A DNA stretch of 64,000 nucleotides from Streptomyces netropsis (GTDB lineage Bacteria > Actinomycetota > Actinomycetes > Streptomycetales > Streptomycetaceae), in assembly GCF_014203545.1 (NCBI RefSeq), contig NZ_JACHJG010000010.1, positions 124,001-188,000 of the forward strand. Reading direction: 5' to 3'. Both the position numbers and the translations under genes were made by a program. Position 1 is the stretch's first letter. The number at the start of each line of letters is the position of its first letter. Shown here one piece after another: positions 25,868 to 33,837 of this stretch. A model generated the notes under the pieces. The model had not been told where the DNA came from and made no database searches. It saw only the letters and a list, made by a program, of their open reading frames with translations.

Positions 25868-26925
25868 CAGGCGGATACCTCCGTGGATTCGGGGGATGGG
25901 GTGGGGAGGGTGGGGCGAGGCGCCGGGGTTCCGTCCGCGGGCGCGCTCGCCGTGCCGGCCGCTTCGGCGGTGAGCCCGGCCGCTTCGGCGGTGAGCCCGG
26001 CCGCTTCGGCGGTGAGCAGGTCCCAGGCGAGCAGGCCCGCGCCCAGGCACCCGGCGGTGTCCCCGAGCGCCGCGGGGACGATGCCGGGAAGCCTCTGGAA
26101 CGTGATCCGCTCGGCGACGGCCGCGCGCAGCGGTGCGAACAACGTGTCCCCCGCTTCCGCGAGCCCGCCACCGATGATCAACGTACGGGGGTCCAGCAGC
26201 GTGAGGCCGGTGACGAGGCCGTCGGCGAGCGCGTCGACCGCCTCCCGCCACACCGCGCGGGCGGTGGCGTCCCCGGCCGCGACGGCCCGCGCGCAGTCCG
26301 CGGCGTCGGCGCCGGTGTCGCCGGACGCCTCGGCCCAGGCGCGGCTGACGGCGGAGGCGGAGGCGATGGTCTCCAGACACCCGCGCCCGCCGCACCCGCA
26401 GACCGGGCCGCCGGGCCGGACGACGATGTGGCCGATCTCGCCCGCGTAGCCGTGGGCCCCGGCCTCGATCCGCCCGTCCATGCCGATCGCCCCGGCGATG
26501 CCCGTGCCGAGCGGTACGAACAGGAACCGGTCGGCGCCCCGCCCCGCCCCGATCCGGCCCTCGGCGAGACCGCCGGTCCGTACGTCGTGGCCGAGGGCGA
26601 CCGGCACGCGGCCGAGGCGCTCGCTCAAGAGGTCCCGCAGGGGGACGTCGCGCCAGCCGAGGTTGGCGGCGTAGACGGCGATGCCGTTCGCGTCGTCGAC
26701 GATGCCGGGCACGGCGACGCCCGCCGCCTCGGCCTGCCGCCCGTACCGCTGCCGGCCGACCGCGCGCAGCTCGGCGGCGAAGTCGAGGATCCCGGCGACG
26801 ACGGCGTCCGGCCCCCGGTCACGGCCGGTGGGCCGCCTGGCCTCGTACAGAAGCTCGTGGTCCGGTCCGACCAGGGCGGCCTTCATGCCGGTGCCGCCTA
26901 CATCGAGCGCGATGACGTGTCTCAC
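25867..26925 (-). CDS. nagK: ROK-family N-acetylglucosamine kinase
   Basis: 352 residues. The ATP site is IALDVGGTGMKAALVG; a glycine-rich GTGIAGAIGMDGRI follows, and the ROK zinc site with three cysteines is CGCGGRGCLE (about residue 170). The C terminus is odd: after the kinase fold ends, the sequence LTAEAAG occurs three times from perfect 21-bp tandem repeats (25955-26017), followed by an Ala/Pro/Thr-rich tail of about 30 residues, all overlapping into the nagA start. The orthologue in S. coelicolor acts on GlcNAc; use of GalNAc is possible in this context. Confidence 0.92.
   Translation of the reverse strand: MRHVIALDVGGTGMKAALVGPDHELLYEARRPTGRDRGPDAVVAGILDFAAELRAVGRQRYGRQAEAAGVAVPGIVDDANGIAVYAANLGWRDVPLRDLLSERLGRVPVALGHDVRTGGLAEGRIGAGRGADRFLFVPLGTGIAGAIGMDGRIEAGAHGYAGEIGHIVVRPGGPVCGCGGRGCLETIASASAVSRAWAEASGDTGADAADCARAVAAGDATARAVWREAVDALADGLVTGLTLLDPRTLIIGGGLAEAGDTLFAPLRAAVAERITFQRLPGIVPAALGDTAGCLGAGLLAWDLLTAEAAGLTAEAAGLTAEAAGTASAPADGTPAPRPTLPTPSPESTEVSA
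25955..26017. repeat. Three perfect 21-bp tandem repeats in nagK
   Basis: Three contiguous exact copies of a 21-bp unit starting CCGGCCGCTTCGGCGGTGAG. The unit length is divisible by three, so the repeats add seven residues each (LTAEAAG) to the kinase tail without a frameshift. Confidence 0.9.
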
Positions 26926-26952
26926 GGGGACAGTCTCGCGCGATTGCGCATG

Positions 26953-26968
26953 AAAGGTCTAGTCCACT
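26953..26968. promoter_or_regulatory. DasR-responsive element (dre) upstream of nagK
   Basis: AAAGGTCTAGTCCACT matches 13 of 16 positions of the consensus ACTGGTCTAGACCACT and lies 28 bases before the nagK start. DasR, the GntR-type repressor released by glucosamine-6-phosphate, is known to control nagKA in Streptomyces. Confidence 0.75.
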
Positions 26969-27049
26969 CGTCGGCAGGCTGCTGCCCCTGCGTGTCGTGG
27001 GTTGCGCGTTCGTTGCCGGGTTCGCCGGGTGGGGGCCTCTGCCGCCGGG

Positions 27050-27262
27050 TGCGGCGCCGTTTCCCGCTTTCGTCGGGTGGTGGGGGTTCGGGCCGTCGCG
27101 CCGCCGCGCGTTCGTTGGGGTTCGGGCCCGTGCCGCTCCGGTGGGTCGCGGGGCTGCTTCGCTTTACGCCCCGCGACCCACCTGCGCGTCCCGGGCCCTC
27201 AGGTCCGTGGGCCTGCGGCGCCTCCGCCCCTGGGTGGGGGAGGGGTGGGCACCCGGCAGCCC
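27050..27262. repeat. Dispersed intergenic repeat, family 2, long copy with hairpin module
   Basis: This block in the 345-bp gap between nagK and the SIS gene repeats 13440-13585. A 76-bp module (27131-27206) is present only here and contains a perfect 15-bp stem at 27140-27154 and 27168-27182 with a 13-base loop. The module is bordered by GGGCCC on both sides. Apart from the dre, nothing else is seen in the gap. Confidence 0.8.
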
Positions 27263-27270
27263 CGTAGACG

Positions 27271-28206
27271 TCAGTCCGTCGGCAGGATCACGCTGCGCGT
27301 GAGGTTGCGGGGGTGGTCCGGGTTGTGGTTCCTGGACTCGGCCACCGCCACCGCCAGGCGTTGCGCGCGGATCAGGTCCGCCATCGGGTCCAGGCGGGAG
27401 CCGTCCGCTATCAGCGTGCCGCCGGTCGCGGTGATGTCGGCCGCCAGGCCCTCCGGCCGGGGGCCGAAGACCCACGCCACCCGGCCCGGGGCGGTGATCG
27501 CGATCGGGCCGTGGCGGTACTCCATCGCCGGGTACGCCTCCGTCCAGGCGCCCGCCGCCTCCCGCATCTTCAGGGCCGCCTCCTGCGCCAGCCCGTACGC
27601 CCAGCCGCATCCCAGGAACGTCCACTGTCCCGCTGCGAGCACCGACGGCGGCAGCGGCTCGGCTACGGCCGTCTCCGCGTCCGCCGCCGCCTCGGCGACC
27701 GTGCGCACCCCGGCCGGCAGTGGGCTGTGCGTCTGGAGGCCGGCCCGCAGGAACGCCAGGGCCGTCGTCGCGAAGCGCGTCTGGACGACGGACTCCTCGT
27801 CCGCCCAGTCCAGCACCGCCACCGTGTCCGCCGCCTCCATCACGGGCGTCTTCGGGTCGGCGGTCAGCGCCAGCGTCGGCGTCCGGCCGCGCAGCGTGGT
27901 CAACAGGGCCAGCACCTCGGTCGTGGTGCCGGAGCGGGTGATCGCCACGACCCGGTCGTACGCGCGGGCCGCGGGGAACTCCGACGCCGCGAAGGCGTCC
28001 GTCTCGCCCTGCCCGGCGGCCTCGCGCAGCGCCGCGTAGGCCTGGGCCATGAACCAGGACGTTCCGCAGCCCGTGACGGCCACCCGCTCGCCGGGCAGCG
28101 GCAGCCCCGGCGCCCCGGCAGCGGCCTCGGCCGCGCGGCGCCAGCAGTCGGGCTGGGTGGCGATCTCCACGGCGGTGCGGGAGGAGTTGCGAGCGGACTG
28201 TTCCAT
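27271..28206 (-). CDS. SIS-domain sugar isomerase/deaminase (AgaS/GlmS-like)
   Basis: 311 residues with two SIS halves. The first has AVTGCGTSWFMAQAYAAL and VVAITRSGTTTEVLALL, the phosphosugar-binding serines; the second has FLGCGWAYGLAQEAALKMREAAG and the MEYRHGPIAIT motif found in GlmS and AgaS. Ketose/aldose isomerase activity on an amino-sugar phosphate, with deamination, is expected; the glutaminase domain of GlmS is missing. It is upstream of nagK-nagA on the same strand and divergent from a sugar-binding lipoprotein gene, which supports a role in GlcNAc or GalNAc use. Confidence 0.85.
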   Translation of the reverse strand: MEQSARNSSRTAVEIATQPDCWRRAAEAAAGAPGLPLPGERVAVTGCGTSWFMAQAYAALREAAGQGETDAFAASEFPAARAYDRVVAITRSGTTTEVLALLTTLRGRTPTLALTADPKTPVMEAADTVAVLDWADEESVVQTRFATTALAFLRAGLQTHSPLPAGVRTVAEAAADAETAVAEPLPPSVLAAGQWTFLGCGWAYGLAQEAALKMREAAGAWTEAYPAMEYRHGPIAITAPGRVAWVFGPRPEGLAADITATGGTLIADGSRLDPMADLIRAQRLAVAVAESRNHNPDHPRNLTRSVILPTD

Positions 28207-28390
28207 GCGCGGGTGCTCCTTGCGAGGTGCGTGCGGGTAACGGTCAGCACCGTGGATAGCACCCCCTGTGACATGGGGGGAAGGGTGATACCGAAGCGAG
28301 ACGCCGGGCGGGTAGCCCGTAAGGTGGCGCGCGGGAGAGACTCACGGTCTCCAGCGGACAAATCACCAACCTCAAGGGTGGGAAGCAGCA

Positions 28391-29668
28391 GTGCAGCGGC
28401 GGCGTTTCTTGGGTCTGACGGCGGCAGGTGCCGCCACGGCGGCGTTGGCGCCCGCACTGACGGCATGCGGCAGCGACGCGACCGGCGGTGACAAGACGAT
28501 CCGGCTGATCGCGGCGGACTACGGCGACAAGCCGACCAACAGCTCCAAGAAGTACTGGGATTCCCTCGCCCGCGAGTTCGAGTCCAAGAACAAGGGCATC
28601 AAGGTCAACGTCAGCGTCCTCAGCTGGACCGAGGTCGACAAGAAGGTCGCCGAACTCGTCGCGGCCGGCAAGGCCCCCGACCTCGCCCAGATCGGCGCGT
28701 ACGCCGACTTCGCCGCGGTCGGCAAGCTCTACAGCGCCGAGCAGCTGCTCTCCATCCCCACCCAGGCCGACTTCATATCCTCGATCGCCAAGGCGGGCGA
28801 GGTGCACCGGGTGCAGTACGGCCTGCCGTTCGTCTCCAGCACGCGTCTGCTCTTCTGCAACCAGAAGCTCTTCGACAAGGCCGGCATCGCCAAGGCTCCC
28901 GATACGTGGGCCGAGCTCCAGGCCGCTGCGGCGAAGCTCAAGGCCGCCGGGGTGAAGATGCCCTACGGGCTGCCGCTCGGCCCGGAGGAGGCGCCGGCCG
29001 AGACCATGATGTGGATGCTCAGCGGCGGCGGCAGCTACACCAACAACATCGGTGTGTACACCATCGACTCGCCCGAGAACATCAAGACCTTCGAGTGGCT
29101 GCGCGATGAATTCGTCGGCAAGGGTCTCACCGGCAGCGGTGACCCCGCCCGTACCAACCGGCAGGAAGTCTTCGACGCGTTCACGCGCGGCGAGGTGGGC
29201 ATGCTCAACGGCCACCCGACGCTGATGCAGCAGGCCGACGCCAAGGGCATCAAGTACACGATGGTTCCGCTGCCCGGTGCGAGCGGCAAGGCCAGGGCGA
29301 CCATGGGCGTCGCCGACTGGATGATGGGCTTCAAGCAGAACGGCCACCGCGAGGAGATCGGCAAGTTCCTCGACTTCGTCTACAGCAAGGAGAACGTGCT
29401 GGACTTCACCGGCCAGTACGACCTGCTGCCGGTGACCACGCCCGCGTCCGTGGCGATGGCCCAGGACGACCAGCACAAGCAGCTGCGGCCCTTCATCAAG
29501 GAGCTGCCGAACGCGGAGTTCTACCCGGCGGACAAGACGTCCTGGGCGAAGGTCAGCAAGTCGATCAAGGAGAAGATCGGCTCTACCGTGCAGAAGGGCG
29601 GCGACCCGGCCGCGGTGCTCGGCGAGATCCAGCGCGAGGCCATGGCGACGGAGAACGCGGGTCGTTAG
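28391..29668 (+). CDS. ABC-transporter sugar-binding lipoprotein
   Basis: 425 residues from a GTG start. The N terminus combines a twin-arginine motif (QRRRFLGL) with a lipobox (LTAC, lipidated Cys26), so a Tat-exported lipoprotein. The rest is a family 1 extracellular solute-binding protein: the sugar-site regions PYGLPLGPEE, WMMGFKQNGHREEI and FLDFVYSKENVLDFTGQYDLLP are typical. No permease or ATPase genes follow, so it must use distant ones (in Streptomyces, MsiK often powers several importers). Divergent from the SIS gene; an amino-sugar ligand is suggested by context only. Confidence 0.9.
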   Translation: MQRRRFLGLTAAGAATAALAPALTACGSDATGGDKTIRLIAADYGDKPTNSSKKYWDSLAREFESKNKGIKVNVSVLSWTEVDKKVAELVAAGKAPDLAQIGAYADFAAVGKLYSAEQLLSIPTQADFISSIAKAGEVHRVQYGLPFVSSTRLLFCNQKLFDKAGIAKAPDTWAELQAAAAKLKAAGVKMPYGLPLGPEEAPAETMMWMLSGGGSYTNNIGVYTIDSPENIKTFEWLRDEFVGKGLTGSGDPARTNRQEVFDAFTRGEVGMLNGHPTLMQQADAKGIKYTMVPLPGASGKARATMGVADWMMGFKQNGHREEIGKFLDFVYSKENVLDFTGQYDLLPVTTPASVAMAQDDQHKQLRPFIKELPNAEFYPADKTSWAKVSKSIKEKIGSTVQKGGDPAAVLGEIQREAMATENAGR

Positions 29669-29669
29669 G

Positions 29670-29960
29670 TTGGAGCACGTGAGGCCGTCGGAGGAGCCGA
29701 CCCCGGACGATGGTGCGGAGCCCGCGCCGCACAGCGGCGGGCTCTCCGACCGGGACCGTGCCGTGCTCGCTCTGGAACGCCGGACGTGGCCCGGGCCCGG
29801 AGCGAAGGAGCGGGCCGTGCGGGAGCAGCTGGGGATCACCCCGACCCGCTACTACCAGCTCCTCAACGCCCTCCTCGACGACCCGCGCGCCCTCGCCCAC
29901 GACCCCGTCACCGTCAACCGGCTGCGCCGCGTGCGGGACGCCCGGCGCGAGCGCCGCTAG
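29670..29960 (+). CDS. DUF3263 domain protein (small helix-turn-helix-like)
   Basis: 96 residues from a TTG directly after the preceding stop (GTG nine bases on is also possible). The core LSDRDRAVLALERRTWPGPG, then ERAVREQLGITPTRYYQLLN is a predicted helix-turn-helix, typical of the DUF3263 family of actinobacteria. The C terminus is very basic (RRVRDARRERR). Probably a DNA-binding protein translated in part by read-on from the lipoprotein gene, and placed just before otsB. Function unknown. Confidence 0.8.
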   Translation: MEHVRPSEEPTPDDGAEPAPHSGGLSDRDRAVLALERRTWPGPGAKERAVREQLGITPTRYYQLLNALLDDPRALAHDPVTVNRLRRVRDARRERR

Positions 29961-30026
29961 CGGGCCCGGCGTCGGGACCGTACAACTGGCCACCCCGGCG
30001 GCGGTCGCACCGATAGGGTCGGCCGC

Positions 30027-30890
30027 ATGGGTCCTCTTCCCGATCCCGTGACGCCCGCCGGCCGCGACGGACTGGCCGCGCTGCTGGCGAGGCCCGGGCG
30101 CGCGGTCGTCGCGCTCGACTTCGACGGCACGCTCGCCGACATCGTGCCGGACCCCGAGCAGGCCCGCGCCCACCCCGGTGCCGTGCCCGCCCTCACCCGG
30201 CTCGCCCCCCGTCTCGGCTCCATCGCCGTGGTCACCGGGCGCCCGGCCGGGGTCGCGGTCCGCTACGGCGGCTTCGCCGGGGTGCCCGGCCTCGAGCACC
30301 TCGTCGTGCTGGGGCACTACGGCGCCGAGCGCTGGGACGCGGTCACCGGGACCGTGCACGCCCCCGCGCCGCACCCGGGCGTCGCGGCCGTGCAGGCGGA
30401 GCTGCCCGGGGTGCTGGACCGGTCCGGCGGCTGGCGGGGCACCTGGGTCGAGACCGCGCACATCGAGAACAAGGGCGGCCGCGCGATCGCCGTCCACACC
30501 CGCCGCGCCCCCGACCCGCAGGCGGCCTTCGACGCCCTGCGCGGGCCGCTCGAAGAGCTCGCGGAGCGGCACGGGCTGATCCTCGAACCGGGCCGGATGG
30601 TCCTGGAACTGCGCCCGCCCGGCATGGACAAGGGCGTCGCCCTCGCCGAGTACCTCCGGGAGGTCGACGCGTCCGCCGTGCTCTACGCGGGCGACGACCT
30701 CGGTGACCTCGCGGCCTTCGCGGCGGTCGAGAAGCTCCGGTCCGAGGGGCTGCCGGGGACGCTGGTGTGCAGCGGCAGCGCGGAGGTCGCGGAGCTCGCC
30801 GAGCGCGCGGACCTCGTCGTCGACGGCCCGAGCGGTGTCGTGGAGCTGCTCGGCGCCCTCGCGGACCGCCTCGGCGGCCGGGCTTCCTGA
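30027..30890 (+). CDS. otsB: Trehalose-6-phosphate phosphatase
   Basis: 287 residues, HAD fold. Motif I is ALDFDGTLADIVP (nucleophile and acid Asp at about 33-35), motif II VVTGRPAG, and the motif III/IV region has GMDKGVALAEYL and YAGDDLGDLAAFAAV. It dephosphorylates trehalose-6-phosphate, the second step of trehalose synthesis, next to otsA encoded convergently 320 bases away. Length and motifs are complete. Confidence 0.93.
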   Translation: MGPLPDPVTPAGRDGLAALLARPGRAVVALDFDGTLADIVPDPEQARAHPGAVPALTRLAPRLGSIAVVTGRPAGVAVRYGGFAGVPGLEHLVVLGHYGAERWDAVTGTVHAPAPHPGVAAVQAELPGVLDRSGGWRGTWVETAHIENKGGRAIAVHTRRAPDPQAAFDALRGPLEELAERHGLILEPGRMVLELRPPGMDKGVALAEYLREVDASAVLYAGDDLGDLAAFAAVEKLRSEGLPGTLVCSGSAEVAELAERADLVVDGPSGVVELLGALADRLGGRAS

Positions 30891-30957
30891 GGCCGGCGGA
30901 TCCGCTCACCGCCGGTGCCGCTTGTGGGCGATCGCGTGCCGCAGGTGCGCCGGATCG

Positions 30958-31101
30958 TCAGACGCGCAGGGACAGGTCGCGGGGACGCCGGGCGGGTGAG
31001 CGGCGTAAAGCCGACGAGAGGGCGTACGAGGGGCCGGTGGTCGCGGCGACGAGAGCGGCGGCGGTCAGCGCAAGTGCGGCCCAGCGGCGGGCAATCGGCA
31101 T
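30958..31101 (-). CDS. Possible small secreted peptide with a TTA codon
   Basis: A 47-codon reading frame in the otsB-otsA gap. It begins with MPIARRWAALALTAAALVA, a plausible signal peptide (basic start, hydrophobic core, ATTGPSYA before a likely cleavage site), followed by a short basic tail (SSALRRSPARRPRDLSLRV). Codon 35 is TTA, read by the bldA tRNA. No good ribosome site is visible. The signal-like start could be chance in a GC-rich sequence, so confidence is low. The rest of the 30891-31212 gap contains nothing else I can name. Confidence 0.3.
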   Translation of the reverse strand: MPIARRWAALALTAAALVAATTGPSYALSSALRRSPARRPRDLSLRV

Positions 31102-31212
31102 GCGGGAGCATTACCCGCTTCCGTTCCCTTTCCCGCCCGGGCACGGAAGCGCGCCGCGTCGGCCCGTCCGGGCGCCGCGCGGGGCGTGCGCTCCGGCGTG
31201 CGCCGCTACCCC

Positions 31213-32673
31213 TTATCCCTCCAGTGCCCGCAGCTGGTCCAGGAACCAGCGCGCGGGCGGCAGCGCCGTCGCCGCCGAGGCCAGCCGCTCGGTGCGCTCC
31301 GCGCGCTCGGCGGGCTCCATGAGCAGGCCCTCGTGCAGTGCCCGGGCCGTGGCCTCCACGTCGAACGGGTTGACGGTGATCGCGTCCTCGCCCAGCTCCG
31401 CGAACGCCCCGGCCTCCCGGGACAGGACCAGCACGCAGCCGCGGTCGGAGACGACGGGGACCTCCTTGGCGACGAGGTTCATGCCGTCGCGGATGGGGTT
31501 GACCAGGGCCACGTCGGCCAGGCGGTACGCGGCGAGCGAGCGGGCGAAGTCGTCCTTGACGTGCAGGACGACCGGCAGCCAATCCGCCGTGCCGAACGTG
31601 GAGTTGATCTCCTGGGCGACCCGCTCCACCTCGGCCGTGTAGTCGCGGTAGACCGCCAGGTCCTGCCGGGAGGGGTAGGCGAAGGCGACGTGCACCACCT
31701 TGCCCCGCCACTGCGGACGGTCCTCCAGCAGCCTGCGGTAGGCGCGCAGGCCGCGCACGATGTTCTTGGACAGCTCGGTGCGGTCGACGCGGACGATCGT
31801 CTTGCGGTCCGGGCCGATCTGCTCGCGCAGCGCGGCCATCCGCTCCTCGACGTCCGCCCGGTGCGCCCGCTCGCGCAGGAATGCGGCGTCGGCGCCGAGC
31901 CCGTGCACACCGAGCCGGGTCGTCCGGCCCTCGAAGCGCACCGACAGCGCGCCGTCGGGCCCGTCGCCCCGCACGATCTCCGCGCCCAGGACGTCCGCGC
32001 AGCACGCGGCGAACGCCTCGGCCCAGCGGCGGGTGAGGAAGGCGGCGCGGTCGCTGCCCAGCACGCCGCGCAGCACCTGCTCGGCCACGTCGTCCGGCAG
32101 CATCCGGAAGTAGTCCGGCGGGGCCCAGGGGGTGTGCGAGAAGTGGCCGACGCGCAGGTCCGGGCGCCGCTCGCGGAGCAGGCCCGGCACCAGGGTCAGG
32201 TGGTAGTCCTGGACGAGGACCGCGGCGCCCGGCGCGGCCTCCTCGGCGAGCGCGTCCGCGAAGGCGGCGTTGTACGCCTCGTAGGCCGCCCACTGGGCGC
32301 GGAAGTCCGCGTCGAAATCGGGCTCCAGCGGGGTCTGGTACAGCAGGTGGTGGACGAACCACAGCACGGAATTGGCGATGCCGTTGTACGCCGCGGTGAA
32401 GACCTCGGGCGCGATGTCGAGCATCCGCACGCTCATCCCGCCGGTGTCGGCTGGATCGAGCCTGCCGCCCGTGCGGCGTACGGCCTCGCGGTCGCCCTCG
32501 CCGAGGGCGGAGCACACCCACAGGGCCCCGGCGCCGGTCCCGATCGCGCTGAGCCCGGACACCAGCCCGCCGCCGCCCCGGCCCGCCGCGAGCGAGCCGT
32601 CCTCGCGTCGCTTGTAGGAGACGGGTCCGCGGTTGGAGGCGACGAGAATCGGGGCGGCGTGCTCAGCGACCAT
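31213..32673 (-). CDS. otsA: Alpha,alpha-trehalose-phosphate synthase (UDP-forming), GT20
   Basis: 486 residues from the ATG at 32673 (11 residues shorter than the full open frame). The GT20 fold has N-terminal VASNRGPVSY, FCHTPWAPPD-like SHTPWAPPDYF, VDRTELSKNIVRGLRAYRRLL, and the C-terminal LVNPIRDGMNLVAKEV and LVLSREAGAFAELG. It joins glucose from UDP- or GDP-glucose to glucose-6-phosphate to give trehalose-6-phosphate in the cytoplasm, for which the adjacent otsB is the phosphatase. A stress or osmolyte role is usual. A GT2 enzyme gene lies 52 bases upstream on the same strand and may be co-transcribed. Confidence 0.94.
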   Translation of the reverse strand: MVAEHAAPILVASNRGPVSYKRREDGSLAAGRGGGGLVSGLSAIGTGAGALWVCSALGEGDREAVRRTGGRLDPADTGGMSVRMLDIAPEVFTAAYNGIANSVLWFVHHLLYQTPLEPDFDADFRAQWAAYEAYNAAFADALAEEAAPGAAVLVQDYHLTLVPGLLRERRPDLRVGHFSHTPWAPPDYFRMLPDDVAEQVLRGVLGSDRAAFLTRRWAEAFAACCADVLGAEIVRGDGPDGALSVRFEGRTTRLGVHGLGADAAFLRERAHRADVEERMAALREQIGPDRKTIVRVDRTELSKNIVRGLRAYRRLLEDRPQWRGKVVHVAFAYPSRQDLAVYRDYTAEVERVAQEINSTFGTADWLPVVLHVKDDFARSLAAYRLADVALVNPIRDGMNLVAKEVPVVSDRGCVLVLSREAGAFAELGEDAITVNPFDVEATARALHEGLLMEPAERAERTERLASAATALPPARWFLDQLRALEG

Positions 32674-32725
32674 GTGGCCAGCCTTGCCAGTGCGGGAAGC
32701 ACTCAAACGTACGCACGAGGGACGG

Positions 32726-33673
32726 TTACGCGGCGTGCCTCTGTGCGTACTCGGGTATCCCGGCCATCGGCGGCCGCTCCTCGGTGTCCACCGCGTACGT
32801 CCGCGGAACGAAGCCCTCCGGGGTGCGCTCGAACTGGGTCAGGGCCGGACGCACCAGATGGCCGCGGGCCAGTCGGAGCTGCGCGGTCCGGTAGATCGCG
32901 GCGGCCATCCGGCCGAGCGCCCGGCCGTCCTGGTGCCGGTGCTTGCGCACCCCCACGTCGACCTGGGCCAGCGCGTCCAGGCCCACGGTGTGCAGCGCGT
33001 CCACCAGCAGCCCGAGCTCGACGCCGTAGCCGACGGGGAACGGCAGCCGCTCCAACAGCGAGCGGCGGGCCGCGTACTCACCGCCCAGCGGCTGGACGAA
33101 ACCGGCCAGCTGCGGCCAGTGCAGGTTCAGCAGCGGGCGGGCCACCAGCTCGGTCACCCGGCCGCCCTGGCCCACGGCCTCGCCGAGCGGGCGGTCGTAC
33201 ATCGCCTTGACGAAGTGCACGTCCGGCTCGGTCAGCAGCGGTCCGACGGTGCCGGAGACGAAGTCGGCCGAGAAGTCCCGCAGATCGGCGTCGACGAAGC
33301 AGACGACGTCGCCCTCGGTCGCCAGCAGCGACCGCCACAGCACCTCGCCCTTGCCGGGCAGCGCGGGCAGTCGCGGCAGCACCTCGTCCCGGTGCACGAC
33401 CCGCGCCCCGGCCGCGGCCGCCACCACGGCCGTACGGTCGGTGGAACCGGAGTCCAGCACCACCAGTTCATCCACCAGCGGCACCGCGTCGGTCATCAGC
33501 TCACGGCGGATCGTCGCCACGATCGCGCCGACCGTCGCCTCCTCGTTCAGCGCCGGCAGGACGACGCTGACCGTGGTGCCGGCGCCGCGCTTGGCGGCGA
33601 GAATCCGGTCGAGCGAACGGTCTGCGGCGGACCAGGACCGCCGGGCCAGCCAGCGCTCCACCTCTTCCAGCAC
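32726..33673 (-). CDS. gpgS: Glucosyl-3-phosphoglycerate synthase (GT2/GT81)
   Basis: 315 residues. A GT-A fold with N-terminal VSVVLPALNEEATVGAIVATI, DSGSTDRTAVVA, the metal-binding FVDADLRDFSADF and the acceptor-site region PLGGEYAARRSLLERLPF. It transfers glucose from UDP-glucose to 3-phosphoglycerate, the first step to glucosylglycerate and methylglucose lipopolysaccharides in actinobacteria. Its gene runs into otsA, so both could draw on UDP-glucose in one osmolyte/carbon pathway. The substrate is deduced from close similarity of the motif pattern to GpgS. Confidence 0.85.
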   Translation of the reverse strand: MLEEVERWLARRSWSAADRSLDRILAAKRGAGTTVSVVLPALNEEATVGAIVATIRRELMTDAVPLVDELVVLDSGSTDRTAVVAAAAGARVVHRDEVLPRLPALPGKGEVLWRSLLATEGDVVCFVDADLRDFSADFVSGTVGPLLTEPDVHFVKAMYDRPLGEAVGQGGRVTELVARPLLNLHWPQLAGFVQPLGGEYAARRSLLERLPFPVGYGVELGLLVDALHTVGLDALAQVDVGVRKHRHQDGRALGRMAAAIYRTAQLRLARGHLVRPALTQFERTPEGFVPRTYAVDTEERPPMAGIPEYAQRHAA

Positions 33674-33837
33674 GTGTACGACTCCTTAGCGTGGCTCGGG
33701 GTGTGACCCATCTCGCGGTACGGACGACTGGTTCGAGCGTCCATGCCTTCCGTTACAGTCTTGAACAACGCGGATGGCCATCGCATGTCGGGGTCGTCGC
33801 GCGAACAAACGCCTGGGCTGTGCCCAGTGCCATACCG

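Noticed and set aside
25955..26017. CRISPR-like repeats
   Set aside because: Three contiguous 21-bp copies without spacers, in frame within nagK.
23603..26449. A 948-residue open frame on the plus strand
   Set aside because: It mirrors the PfkB kinase, nagA and nagK genes, whose protein motifs are clear; GC-rich DNA leaves antisense frames open.
28266..28281. Second CRP site before the sugar-binding lipoprotein
   Set aside because: The left half TGTGACATGG is identical to the cdgB site, but the right half is a run of G with no TCAC.
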